A stretch of 43,306 nt of DNA from Sandaracinaceae bacterium (GCA_017881055.1 JADGRF010000163.1:1-43306), one strand, 5' to 3'. Counted from the first letter of the stretch, positions 24,844 through 33,032 are shown. Program-made: numbers and translations. Notes: a model not told the origin generated them from the sequence alone.

Positions 24844-25221
24844 TCAGCGCGGCACGTGCTGCAGCTCGATCCCCTGCAGGTAGCTGTAGGCAAGCCAGGC
24901 CAGAGCCACCACCGCCACCATCGCGACCGCGAAGAGCAGCGGATTCCACAGACCGATACCCGCACGCTCTGCAAACTTGTCCGAGTAGAAGCGGCCGCGG
25001 CTGCGCGCACGCAAGCGACGCTGCACGCCGGGCAAGAGATCGGGCGCGGGCGTTTCCGCCGGGTCGTTGCGCGCGCCTTCGAGCATCGCGCGGAACGCCG
25101 CATATTCGCCCGCAAGCTCGGCATCGCGCGCGAACGCGGCCTCGAACGCAGGCTTCTGCTGCGCGTCGAGCTCGCCGTCGTAGGCAGCGCTGAACAGCTC
25201 TCGCACTTCGTCCGCGGTCAC
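24844..25221 (-). CDS. Putative membrane anti-sigma factor without zinc ligands
   Basis: A 125-residue protein starting with GTG that overlaps the ECF sigma stop by 4 bases (GTGA), a typical sigma/anti-sigma arrangement. The N-terminus (VRELFSAAYDGELDAQQKPAFEAAFARDAELAGEYAAFR) resembles an anti-sigma domain, and a transmembrane helix lies near 94-113. It contains no cysteine, so it lacks the HxxxCxxC zinc motif of the ZAS class. Sensing by thiol oxidation is excluded for this protein; regulation by proteolysis or conformational change is more likely. Function is inferred from context. Confidence 0.75.
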   Translation of the reverse strand: MTADEVRELFSAAYDGELDAQQKPAFEAAFARDAELAGEYAAFRAMLEGARNDPAETPAPDLLPGVQRRLRARSRGRFYSDKFAERAGIGLWNPLLFAVAMVAVVALAWLAYSYLQGIELQHVPR

Positions 25222-25817
25222 GTCTTACCCTCCGACAAGGCCCGATATCTCTCATGCAGGCTGGCACGGGCACGATGCAAGCGGCTTTTCACGGTGCCGC
25301 TCGGTAAGCCCGTGATCTCGATGATCTCTTCGTACGACAGGTGCTCGAGATCCCGCAGCACGACCAGCGTGCGCTGCTCTTCATCGAGCTCGGCGAGCGC
25401 GCGCTGCAAGTGCGTCTCGGCCTGCCGACCTTCGACTTCGTGATCGGGCCGGGCCAAGCGCGAGCCGGTCTCGGGCGCAGCGCTGGTTTCCTGCGTGGCG
25501 TCGTCGAGCTCGCGCTCGGTCCCGCGCCTGCGCCGGCCGTGGTACTTCATGCGGTTGCGCGCGTGGTTGGTGGCGATGCGATGGATCCACGTGGAGAGCT
25601 TGCTCTCGCCGCGAAAGCCATCGATCGCCTTGAACACGGTGACGAACTCGTCCTGCGCCACATCCTCGGCCTCGGCTTCGTCGCCGAGCATGCGCGCGAG
25701 CAAGCGAAAGACGGCGTGCTGATGTAGGCGAACCAGCGCGTTGAACGCGGCTTCGTCGCGCTTGCGCAAGCGCGCTATCAGCTCGGCCTCGTCGTCCCCC
25801 ATGGGCACGGAAGACAT
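25218..25817 (-). CDS. ECF-family RNA polymerase sigma factor
   Basis: A 199-residue sigma70-family ECF (RpoE-like) factor. Region 2 (about 12-80) includes DEAAFNALVRLHQHAVFRL, then EDVAQDEFVTVFKAIDGFRG and STWIHRIATNHARNRMK. Region 4 (about 135-190) has LDEEQRTLVVLRDLEHLSYE and GLPSGTVKSRLHRAR. The linker is long and charged (RRRRGTERELDDATQE). Start at ATG 25817 is chosen over an upstream one because the preceding residues do not look like sigma; ATG 25802 is also possible. The downstream overlapping gene is its likely anti-sigma. The outer-membrane protein gene ends 46 bases upstream and may be a target or partner. Confidence 0.93.
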   Translation of the reverse strand: MSSVPMGDDEAELIARLRKRDEAAFNALVRLHQHAVFRLLARMLGDEAEAEDVAQDEFVTVFKAIDGFRGESKLSTWIHRIATNHARNRMKYHGRRRRGTERELDDATQETSAAPETGSRLARPDHEVEGRQAETHLQRALAELDEEQRTLVVLRDLEHLSYEEIIEITGLPSGTVKSRLHRARASLHERYRALSEGKT

Positions 25818-25863
25818 TCCACCATACGACGCCCGAGAACGGTGGAAGTTCCCAAAGGGCTCT

Positions 25864-26799
25864 TCAATGGACGTAGTAGCGGAAGGCGGCGAGGATGCGC
25901 GTCTCGCTGCCACCCTTGACTTGCTGCTGCACCGAGATGTCGAAGCCTACGTAGCGGTCGGTGTAGCCGATGCCGCCGGTCAGCATTTGCAGCTTGCGCT
26001 CGATGTCGACTGCGTAACCTGCGCGCAGCGGCACCGAGCTCGCGACGAGCAGCTCACCACCGCCGCCGACCGTGTACGCGGGCTTCTTGAAGCTCGTCAT
26101 GTCGGAGATGAAGTCGACGCCGATGCCCGCGTATTGCCCGAGCAGCACGGACGCGCTCGTGTCGACGAGGATCGGCACGTACGCACTGTCGATGTTGATG
26201 AAGTTGAGGCTCGAGATCGAGAGCATGAGCATTTGCGAGGGCTGCACACGAAACGACGCGTCCATCGTGAAGCCCTGCGCGAGCTTGTTCGGCTTGACGT
26301 TGCCGTTCGGCAACTGCACGTCCTGGTTCACCGAGATGTAGCGACCGCCGACGCCGAGCGAGATCGCATCCGAGAAAGGGAACGCGAGCGCGAGTCGTCC
26401 GTCGATGCCACCGAGCCCGGTGTTACCCGAAAGAAAGCCGCGCAGCCCGACGCCCGCGCCGATCTTCGCCGTAGACGAGTCGACGACCTGTCCGCCGAGC
26501 GCAACCGAATGGAACTCGGGCATGTAATCGACGGAGCCTTCGATGTGATAGAGATGGCCCACGACGAGCGCAGCCGGGTTGTAATCGAGCGCCGATGTCG
26601 AGATCGCCGAGGCGCGCGCCCCGGTACCGAGTGCAAGACCGCGCGCGGATTCCGCGCTCAACGCACGCGGACACTTCGAACCTAGGGCCGCGCAGGGCGG
26701 AGTCGCGTGCGCGCTGTTCACCAAGCTGATCAACCCGAGCAACGCGGCGCACAGTGCAAAGCAACTACAACTGAGACGACGTGTTTGCGCGAGCATCAT
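25864..26799 (-). CDS. Outer-membrane beta-barrel protein
   Basis: A 311-residue exported protein: signal peptide to about residue 33 (ending SAHA), then FadL/PorV-like barrel sequence. ALDYNPAALVVGHLYHIEGSVDYMPE, LALAFPFSDAISLGVGGRYI and alternating strands run to the final ILAAFRYYVH, which ends in aromatic residues as outer-membrane barrels do. The early SALDYNPAAL fits the PorV/PQ-type NPA motif. Function could be a channel or secretion accessory. It lies upstream of the ECF sigma and anti-sigma genes, so an envelope-related regulon is plausible. Two ATGs (26799, 26796) are adjacent. The start overlaps an arm of a long inverted repeat. Confidence 0.85.
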   Translation of the reverse strand: MMLAQTRRLSCSCFALCAALLGLISLVNSAHATPPCAALGSKCPRALSAESARGLALGTGARASAISTSALDYNPAALVVGHLYHIEGSVDYMPEFHSVALGGQVVDSSTAKIGAGVGLRGFLSGNTGLGGIDGRLALAFPFSDAISLGVGGRYISVNQDVQLPNGNVKPNKLAQGFTMDASFRVQPSQMLMLSISSLNFINIDSAYVPILVDTSASVLLGQYAGIGVDFISDMTSFKKPAYTVGGGGELLVASSVPLRAGYAVDIERKLQMLTGGIGYTDRYVGFDISVQQQVKGGSETRILAAFRYYVH

Positions 26800-26948
26800 G
26801 TGGAGCTTCTGGGGAATCGAGCCCGAAGCTAACAGCGTCCGCGACGTCGCACAAAAAACCGTCGCGCATCAAGACGATTTTCCACGCGCTGCTCTTGCTC
26901 CCTGAAAGATCAATACGGTCCGCGCGTTTGCGCGAGAAGCTCCACATG
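26797..26948. repeat. Paired inverted and direct repeats between outer-membrane gene and dnaA
   Basis: CATGTGGAGCTTCT (26797-26810) and its exact reverse complement (26935-26948) are 124 bases apart. GTTTGCGCGAG occurs directly at 26783-26793 and 26926-26936, next to each arm. One arm covers the start codon of the outer-membrane protein gene. It may be a looping operator or the footprint of an old mobile element. Confidence 0.6.
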
Positions 26949-27278
26949 TTGATCCGATCTTCGTCACACGTTGCGCGAAGCGCGCATTGAATCGCGGAGA
27001 ATCTTTTTCGGATCGATCCGCTTTCTGTGCGTCTCGTGTTTGATCTTCGTAGACGAGTACGAGTGGCTTTGCTAGCTTTCTTCTCCCCGCGAGCCAGAGA
27101 GGGTGGACGACGAAGCCCATCTCGAGAGCCGCGGAAATCGTGTGTCACGGTGCGCTGATTCTGGTTCGAGTTACTGACGTTCGTCGTACATCACGCGCTC
27201 GTGCCTTCCAGGACGAGCCGCTGCTGCTGTGCCGTTACTGAGTGCCGTTACTGAGTGCCGTCTCTGGGGGAATACGCG
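26800..27278. other. dnaA upstream region with GATC cluster
   Basis: Holds no gene. GATC occurs six times in 138 bases (26908, 26951, 26956, 27011, 27015, 27042), including the perfect palindrome CGGATCGATCCG (27009-27020). TTTTCCACG (26878-26886) is a 7/9 match to a DnaA box. A 13-mer TGCCGTTACTGAG is repeated in tandem at 27230-27255, just before dnaA. No clear -10/-35 pair is recognised. Confidence 0.5.
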
Positions 27279-28847
27279 GTGAGAGCCAAGGACGAGGACG
27301 TAGACGTGCCCGAACTTAATGCGACTCGCAGCGACATGCGGGGGGAAGAGCCTCCGGCTCTCATGCAGGAACACTGGCAAGCTGCGCTCACCGATATGCG
27401 TTCGCGCCTGTCGCAAGAGAACTTCGAGACGTGGCTCGCACCGATCGGCTGGGGCGGATACGACGCAGGTAAGCTGCGTCTGCGCATTCCGAACAAGTTC
27501 TACGCTGAATGGATTCGTCTACACTACCTTGATCTCTTGACCGACTCGCTGCGCGCGAAGAGCGGTGAACGCTCCATCGACGTGCTGTGGGAAGTCGACG
27601 AGCGCTTGGCGAGCGAGCTGAAGCGCAGCACGGAGACGCCGTCGGTCTCTGTGGATGCGAACAAGAAGGCGAGCAGCAGCACGCGGTCTGACCCGAACAG
27701 CGCGGGCAAGAGCACTCCCCCTCTGGGGCTGCGCATGACGCCTGGCACGATTCCTCCGCCGTCGCAGAACAACGGGCCGAGCTTCGGCCCCGCGCGCGTG
27801 TCGGAGCCACCGCGCGAGCTGCCGAACTTGAATCCGAAGTACCACTTCGAGAGCTTCGTCGTGGGGCCGTCGAATCAGCTCGCGCATGCCGCAGCGGCTG
27901 CAGCCGCGTCGAGCCCCGGTGCTCGTTACAACCCGCTCTTCATCTATGGCGGCGTCGGTCTCGGCAAGACGCACTTGGTGAATGCCGTCGGTCACCGCGT
28001 GCTCGAGTCGAACCCGAACGCGCGCATCCTCTACGTGTCGGCGGAACGTTTCACGAACGATTTCATCGCCGCGCTGCAGAACCACAAGATGGACGAGTTC
28101 CGCGCGCACTACCGCAACAACTGCGACGTGCTGCTGATGGACGACATCCAGTTTCTCGGCGGCCGCGACCAGACGATGGAAGAGTTCTTCCACACGTTCA
28201 ACGCGCTGCACCACGCGAACAAGCAGATCGTGGTGTCGAGCGACGTGTATCCGCAGCAGATGAAAGAGATGGAAGAGCGCCTGATCTCGCGCTTCCAGTG
28301 GGGCATGGTCGCCGACATCCAGGCGCCCGAGCTCGATACGCGGATCGCGATCGTGAAGAAGAAGGCCGAGCAGGAGCACATCGATCTTCCGGACGACGTG
28401 GCCCACTTCCTCGCCGAGATCGTGCAGAGCAACGTGCGCGAGCTCGAAGGCACGCTGATCCGCTTGGCCGTGAAGGCCGACCTGATGCATCGCCCGATCG
28501 ACCTCGCGTTCTCACGCGAGGCCCTGCGCAGCAACCAGCCGCGCCGCGAGAACCTGACCACCGTCGACGACATCCAAAAGGCCGTCTGCGAGTACTTCAG
28601 CATCCGCATCTCGGACCTGAAGTCTCATCGGCGGCACCGCTCGGTCGCCCAGCCGCGCATGATCGCGATGTATCTCTGCCGACAACGTCTCAACACGAGC
28701 TACACCGAGCTCGGCGACCGCTTCGGCGGCAAAGACCACACCACGGTCATGAGCGCAGTCCGCAAGATCGAGAGCCGCATCCTGAGCCACGACGCCGATG
28801 TGCTCGCCTCGGTTCAAGCGATTGAGCATCGCTTGAACCGGTCGTAA
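27279..28847 (+). CDS. dnaA: Chromosomal replication initiator protein DnaA
   Basis: A 522-residue DnaA, the AAA+ initiator that melts oriC. Domain I begins about residue 28 (MQEHWQAALTDMRSRLSQEN). A long Ser/Pro/Asn-rich domain II runs about 112-180. Domain III has the Walker A GGVGLGKTH (about 224-232), Walker B VLLMDDIQFL and the sensor and arginine-finger region LISRFQWGMV. Domain IV ends with the DNA-binding signature GGKDHTTVMSAVRKI. GTG 27279 is chosen because GGGGGAA lies 6-8 bases upstream. Alternatives are GTG 27255 (no ribosome-binding site) and ATG 27363. The end of the gene contains a perfect 11-bp inverted repeat. Confidence 0.96.
   Translation: MRAKDEDVDVPELNATRSDMRGEEPPALMQEHWQAALTDMRSRLSQENFETWLAPIGWGGYDAGKLRLRIPNKFYAEWIRLHYLDLLTDSLRAKSGERSIDVLWEVDERLASELKRSTETPSVSVDANKKASSSTRSDPNSAGKSTPPLGLRMTPGTIPPPSQNNGPSFGPARVSEPPRELPNLNPKYHFESFVVGPSNQLAHAAAAAAASSPGARYNPLFIYGGVGLGKTHLVNAVGHRVLESNPNARILYVSAERFTNDFIAALQNHKMDEFRAHYRNNCDVLLMDDIQFLGGRDQTMEEFFHTFNALHHANKQIVVSSDVYPQQMKEMEERLISRFQWGMVADIQAPELDTRIAIVKKKAEQEHIDLPDDVAHFLAEIVQSNVRELEGTLIRLAVKADLMHRPIDLAFSREALRSNQPRRENLTTVDDIQKAVCEYFSIRISDLKSHRRHRSVAQPRMIAMYLCRQRLNTSYTELGDRFGGKDHTTVMSAVRKIESRILSHDADVLASVQAIEHRLNRS
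28810..28840. repeat. Perfect inverted repeat at the dnaA 3' end
   Basis: CGGTTCAAGCG (28810-28820) and CGCTTGAACCG (28830-28840) with a 9-base loop, entirely within the last codons of dnaA. No T-run follows, so it is not a typical intrinsic terminator. Confidence 0.7.
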
Positions 28848-28865
28848 TCGCGGCGCGCTGGGTTG

Positions 28866-28887
28866 GGGATTCGCATTAGCGAATCCC
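28866..28887. repeat. Perfect hairpin after dnaA
   Basis: GGGATTCGC (28866-28874), loop ATTA, GCGAATCCC (28879-28887): a 9-bp perfect stem starting 18 bases after the dnaA stop. It could end dnaA transcripts or mark the left edge of the origin. No U-tract follows. Confidence 0.65.
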
Positions 28888-28899
28888 GGGACAGGGGGC

Positions 28900-28986
28900 T
28901 CTAGCCGCGGCTTTCGTCCTCGCGCGGGTCGGTCACGTACAGGAAGTACGCTCCCTCGCCGCGCTGCGGGCGCGCTCGCGGCTAGA
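28900..28986. repeat. Long-span inverted repeat between dnaA and oriC
   Basis: TCTAGCCGCG (28900-28909) and CGCGGCTAGA (28977-28986) are perfect complements enclosing 67 GC-rich bases, which themselves contain the short stem CGTAC/GTACG near 28936-28950. Confidence 0.55.
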
Positions 28987-29434
28987 ACCCAATTCGCGCC
29001 GCTCGCGTCTGTGCTGCTTGGACGAGAGGCTGCAGAGCGTCATGAACCCCCCCGCAGCTACAGCGCCCGCGCCGAGTCTCGGCTCGTCGCGATGCAGGCG
29101 TCCGCGTCCCCACAACATGTGGACAACCCGGTGGATTTTCCTGGGGACTTCTCGGGGGTTACGAAACGCACCAGGTTCGCAGCTTTTGTCACGATCGCAA
29201 ATTATCGACGATCACTCATGATCTCGCGGTTTTGCGCGGATCGATCCACTATCCACCGCTTCTACGACTACGAATGAATTTAAAGATCCTCTAAGGTTAA
29301 CCATCCTGCGTATGGGGATAAGCAAGATCACTGTGCGATCCACGCGAACCCAGCCCCACATCCATCCCGCGATGTGAGAGAACCCGAACGCGCAGTTTGG
29401 TCACCGATCGAGCAGAGCTACGAAAGAACGGTTC

Positions 29435-30574
29435 ATGCATCTCACGATTCAGAAGAAAGACTTCCTGCGCTCTCTTGCACGTACGCACTCCGTGGCCGAT
29501 CGCAAAAGCTCGATGCCGATTTTGTCGAACATCCTGCTTTCGACCGAGGGCACGAAGACGCTCCGTTTCGCGGCGACCGATTTGTATCTCTCGGTGACCT
29601 CGTCGACGCCGGTCGAGCTCAAAGCGGGCGGCACCATCGCGGTGGCCGCACGCACGCTCTTCGAGATCGTACGCAAGTTGCCCGAGGGCGAAGTCTCGGT
29701 GCAGGTCGTCGGTAATCACTCGGTCGAGATTCGTTCCGGCAAAGTTCGCTTCAAGATTCCGGGCATGCCGGGACAAGACTTTCCTTCGCTGCCGAATCCC
29801 GGCAACGCGGAGTTCGCCACGCTCGACGCGGAAGAAGTCGGCCGGCTGTGCTCGCTCACGCACTACTCGATGTCCGGCGACGAGACGCGGCCGCACCTGG
29901 CAGGCGCGCTGTTCGAAGGCGACGGCAAAGCGGTGCGCATGGTCACGACCGACGGTCATCGCCTTTCCAAAGCCGAGTACAAGCGCGGCGAGGGCAAGAA
30001 GATGCTGAACTTCAGCATGCTCGTGCCGGGCAAGGGCATCGCGGAGCTGCGCAAGCTGATCGAAGAAGCCAAAGCGGGCCGCGAGAAGAGCGACGACAAG
30101 AGCGGACCGACCATCGACATCGCGACCGCCGGTGGCAGCGCGTTCTTTCGCAACGGCGACGACGTGCTCAGCGTGAAGCTGGTCGACGAGCAGTTCCCGC
30201 CGTACTCGAAAGTCATTCCGACCACGCAGACGCGCAAGGTGAACATCGGTCGGGCGCGCCTGACCGAAGCGCTGCAGCGCATTGCGCTCGTGGCCAGCGA
30301 CAAGAGCGGCGCGGTGCGCTTCAACGTCGAGCCGGGCACGCTGCGCATCACCAGCGAAAACCCGGATGTCGGCGAAGGCACCGAGGAGCTGGATGTGGAC
30401 TACGCGGGCGAGCCGATCGAGATCGGCTTCAACGCGAAGTACGTGCTGGACGTGCTCGGTGCGCTGGTCGAAGACGAAGTGCGCTTGGAGCTGGGCGGGC
30501 AGCTCGACCCGGGTGTGATCAAGCCGGTCGGCACCACCGACTTCGTCGGCGTGATCATGCCCATGCGGATATAG
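29435..30574 (+). CDS. dnaN: DNA polymerase III beta subunit (sliding clamp)
   Basis: A 379-residue beta clamp of normal length with three repeated clamp domains. The N-terminus MHLTIQKKDFLRSLARTHSVADRKSSMPILSNILL is typical. VTTDGHRLSKAEY sits in domain 2, and GTTDFVGVIMPMRI is the C-terminal strand and tail (compare the MPMRL ending of many clamps). It tethers polymerases to DNA at the fork. It follows the presumed origin and precedes recF by 4 bases. Confidence 0.97.
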   Translation: MHLTIQKKDFLRSLARTHSVADRKSSMPILSNILLSTEGTKTLRFAATDLYLSVTSSTPVELKAGGTIAVAARTLFEIVRKLPEGEVSVQVVGNHSVEIRSGKVRFKIPGMPGQDFPSLPNPGNAEFATLDAEEVGRLCSLTHYSMSGDETRPHLAGALFEGDGKAVRMVTTDGHRLSKAEYKRGEGKKMLNFSMLVPGKGIAELRKLIEEAKAGREKSDDKSGPTIDIATAGGSAFFRNGDDVLSVKLVDEQFPPYSKVIPTTQTRKVNIGRARLTEALQRIALVASDKSGAVRFNVEPGTLRITSENPDVGEGTEELDVDYAGEPIEIGFNAKYVLDVLGALVEDEVRLELGGQLDPGVIKPVGTTDFVGVIMPMRI

Positions 30575-30578
30575 ATAC

Positions 30579-31676
30579 GTGAGCGCTGCGCGGCAGCGCG
30601 TGCTCCAGCTGCGAGTCCGAGACTTTCGCAACCTGCGCGAGCTCGACCTCACGCCGGGCGCGCGCTTCAACGTGATCTCGGGCGACAACGGCCAGGGCAA
30701 GTCGAACTTGCTCGAGACGCTGGACTACCTCGGCACGCTGCGCTCGTTTCGGGGCGCCTCGGCCGACGAGCTGGTGTGCGACGGGGCGACGCACGCCGAG
30801 CTGTTCGCCAGCATCGGTGGAGATGTACTGCCGCACGAGCATCGCATCCGGCTCTCACGCGAGGGCACGCGGCGTGAGGTGCAGCTCGATGGCAAGCGGC
30901 CACGCTCGCGCGCGCAGTACGTGCAGGCATTTCCGGTCGTGATCTTTCACCCGGGCGACCTCGAGCTGACCACCGGCCCGCCCGAGCCGCGCAGAAGCTT
31001 TCTAGACCACGTGCTCGAGCGACTCGACGAGACCTACGCCAGCTCGCTTGCGAGCTACACGAGGGCGCTCGGGAGCCGCAATCGCCTGCTCAAGTCCGAG
31101 GCGCCTCAGGTGCGCGCGATCACCGCCTACGACGAGCTGCTCGCGGCGGCCGGCGAGGTCATCGGCCAGGCACGCTCGGCGCTGGTGTCGGCGCTCGCGC
31201 CACGCGTCACGGAGGTGTTCCGCACGATCAGCGGCGAAGGGCCCGGCGTCACGCTCGAGTACGAGCCGCGCGTGACCCCCGTCGTCGTCGAGTTGCGGGC
31301 AGCGCTGGCGCAAAACCTGGAGAAGGACTTGGCGCGCGGCTTCACCGGCGTCGGGCCACACACCGACGAGCTGCTGTTTCGGCTCTCGGACCACAAGGCC
31401 CGTCGCTACGCCTCGCAGGGTCAGCACCGGGCCATCGTGCTGGCGCTCAAGGTCGCCGAGCTGCTCGAGCTGGAGCAACGCACCGGCCGCACCCCGATCC
31501 TCTTGCTCGACGACGTGTCGAGCGAGCTGGACGCCGGCCGCAATCGCCGCTTCTTCGGCTTACTGGCGCAGCTGGGTGGTCAGGTGTTTCTGACGACCAC
31601 GCATCCGCAGCTGATCTTGATCGACGAAGGTCGCGACGACTTTCGCGTCGAGTCGGGCGTGATCACGCGGCTGTGA
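30579..31676 (+). CDS. recF: DNA replication and repair protein RecF
   Basis: A 365-residue SMC-like ABC ATPase that loads RecA at gaps. Walker A is ISGDNGQGKSNLLE (about 33-46). The signature region is ASQGQHRAIVLALKVAE, and Walker B is ILLLDDVSSELDAGR with the D-loop. The GTG start lies 4 bases after the dnaN stop, so the genes are cotranscribed. The gene that follows (FliI-like) converges from the other strand after 30 bases. No gyrB follows, unlike the common order. Confidence 0.96.
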   Translation: MSAARQRVLQLRVRDFRNLRELDLTPGARFNVISGDNGQGKSNLLETLDYLGTLRSFRGASADELVCDGATHAELFASIGGDVLPHEHRIRLSREGTRREVQLDGKRPRSRAQYVQAFPVVIFHPGDLELTTGPPEPRRSFLDHVLERLDETYASSLASYTRALGSRNRLLKSEAPQVRAITAYDELLAAAGEVIGQARSALVSALAPRVTEVFRTISGEGPGVTLEYEPRVTPVVVELRAALAQNLEKDLARGFTGVGPHTDELLFRLSDHKARRYASQGQHRAIVLALKVAELLELEQRTGRTPILLLDDVSSELDAGRNRRFFGLLAQLGGQVFLTTTHPQLILIDEGRDDFRVESGVITRL

Positions 31677-31706
31677 CTATGGCGAGCGCCCCAACTCGAA
31701 CCAAGC

Positions 31707-33032
31707 TCACACCAAGGTTTGCAGCTGCTTCAGCGTGTCGTCCCACGCGCACGGTCCGGCGTCGCGCTGCCCGAGAAACGCCTCGATGCGTTCGATGCGC
31801 ACGAGCGCGGCGTCCAAGCGCGCGTCGCTGCCAGCGCGGTACGCGCCGAGTGTGACCAGATCGCGCTTTTCCTCGTAGCAGGCGAGGTGTGCGCGCACGG
31901 CGCTGGCAGCTTGTCGGTGCTCGGCCGTCGCCAAGCTCGGAAACAAGCGTGACAGCGAGCGCGTCACGTCGATCGCCGGATAGCGACCGCGCGCGGCGAG
32001 CTCGCGGCTGAGCACCACGTGGCCATCGAGCAGGCCGCGCAGCTCGTCGGCGATCGGCTCGTCGTGATCGTCGCCTTCCACCAGAACGCTGTAGAACGCG
32101 GTGATCGAGCCTGTTTCCGTGGCGCCCGCGCGTTCCAGCAGACCCGGTAGAAGCCCGAACACGCTGGGCGGATAGCCGCGGCGCACCGGTGCCTCGCCCG
32201 CGGCCAGACCCACCTCGCGTGCGGCGCGAGCGAAGCGCGTGATGCTGTCCATCACGAGCAGCACGCGCTTGCCTTCGTCGCGAAAGCCCTCGGCGATGCG
32301 CGTTGCAACATACGGACACTTCATGCGCACGAGCGCGGGGGCGTCGCTGGTCGCGCACACGACCACGCTGCGCGCGCGGGCCGCCGGGCTCAGGTGATCC
32401 TCCACGAAGTCGCGCAGCTCGCGTCCGCGCTCACCGACCAAGCACACCACGATCACGTCGGCCTCGGCGCTCTGCGCGAGCTGCCCGAGCAGCGTGCTCT
32501 TGCCGACGCCGCTCGCAGAAAATAAGCCGATGCGCTGGCCTTCACCCACGCACGCAAACGCATCGAGCGCGCGTACGCCGAGCGGCAACACCTTCGCGAT
32601 GCGTGCGCGCGACAGCGGTGCCGGTGCAGGATTTCGAATGGAAAGAGGCGCGCCCCAGAGCGCGGGTCCGGCGTCGATCGGACGGCCAAGGCCATCGAGC
32701 ACTCGGCCGAGCAGATCGGCGCCGAAGCGCACGGACAGCGGCGCGCGCTCGGGGGTGATCTCGTCGTCGGGCCCGAGGCCGTCTGCCGCTCCGAGCGGCA
32801 TGAGCGCCACCCCGCGCTCGTCGAAGCCCACGACCTCGGCTAGCAGTGGTTCGTGCGGCGCGCTCGACTCGTGAGCCTGACCGCGCCGCTCGATTGTCAC
32901 CAGCTCGCCGATCCGTGCATCGGGCAGGTCTGCGCGCACGCACAACCCAACCACGGAGCGCACGAAGCCGGTCACGCGCACGGCGTCGTGGTCGGTCAGC
33001 GTCTGCGTGAGCGCGGCGAGGTCGAGGGTCAT
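31707..33032 (-). CDS. FliI/SctN-family type III export ATPase, orphan
   Basis: A 441-residue F1-beta-like ATPase of the flagellar/type III secretion family (FliI, YscN). Walker A is SASGVGKST (172-180), preceded by GEGQRIGLF. Walker B is VLLVMDSITRFARA. RRGYPPSVFGLLPGLLERAG and DDHDEPIADELRGLLDGHVVLSREL are family signatures. The first about 95 residues form the N-terminal barrel. No flagellar or type III secretion genes are within the window; the upstream gene on the same strand is dnaJ, 27 bases away. It may serve an export system encoded elsewhere or have another role. A Rho or ATP-synthase beta identity is unlikely from the motif order. Confidence 0.92.
   Translation of the reverse strand: MTLDLAALTQTLTDHDAVRVTGFVRSVVGLCVRADLPDARIGELVTIERRGQAHESSAPHEPLLAEVVGFDERGVALMPLGAADGLGPDDEITPERAPLSVRFGADLLGRVLDGLGRPIDAGPALWGAPLSIRNPAPAPLSRARIAKVLPLGVRALDAFACVGEGQRIGLFSASGVGKSTLLGQLAQSAEADVIVVCLVGERGRELRDFVEDHLSPAARARSVVVCATSDAPALVRMKCPYVATRIAEGFRDEGKRVLLVMDSITRFARAAREVGLAAGEAPVRRGYPPSVFGLLPGLLERAGATETGSITAFYSVLVEGDDHDEPIADELRGLLDGHVVLSRELAARGRYPAIDVTRSLSRLFPSLATAEHRQAASAVRAHLACYEEKRDLVTLGAYRAGSDARLDAALVRIERIEAFLGQRDAGPCAWDDTLKQLQTLV

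Larger units (their letters stand above)
28848..29434. other. oriC: Probable chromosomal origin oriC (dnaA-dnaN spacer)
   Basis: 587 bases without a gene between dnaA and dnaN. DnaA-box-like 9-mers (consensus TTATCCACA): TGTGGACAA at 29118-29126 (8/9 on the minus strand), TGGGGATAA at 29313-29321 (8/9, minus), CTATCCACC at 29249-29257 (7/9) and TTATCGACG at 29202-29210 (7/9). An AT-rich stretch GAATGAATTTAAAGATCC near 29272-29289 is a candidate unwinding element. GATC occurs eight times in 29193-29340. The 5' part (28866-28986) holds hairpins. Gene order and motifs agree; function is not demonstrated. Confidence 0.75.

Noticed and set aside
29297..30700. A 467-residue minus-strand open frame across dnaN
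   Set aside because: Antisense to dnaN, no motif, and it crosses the dnaN/recF junction.
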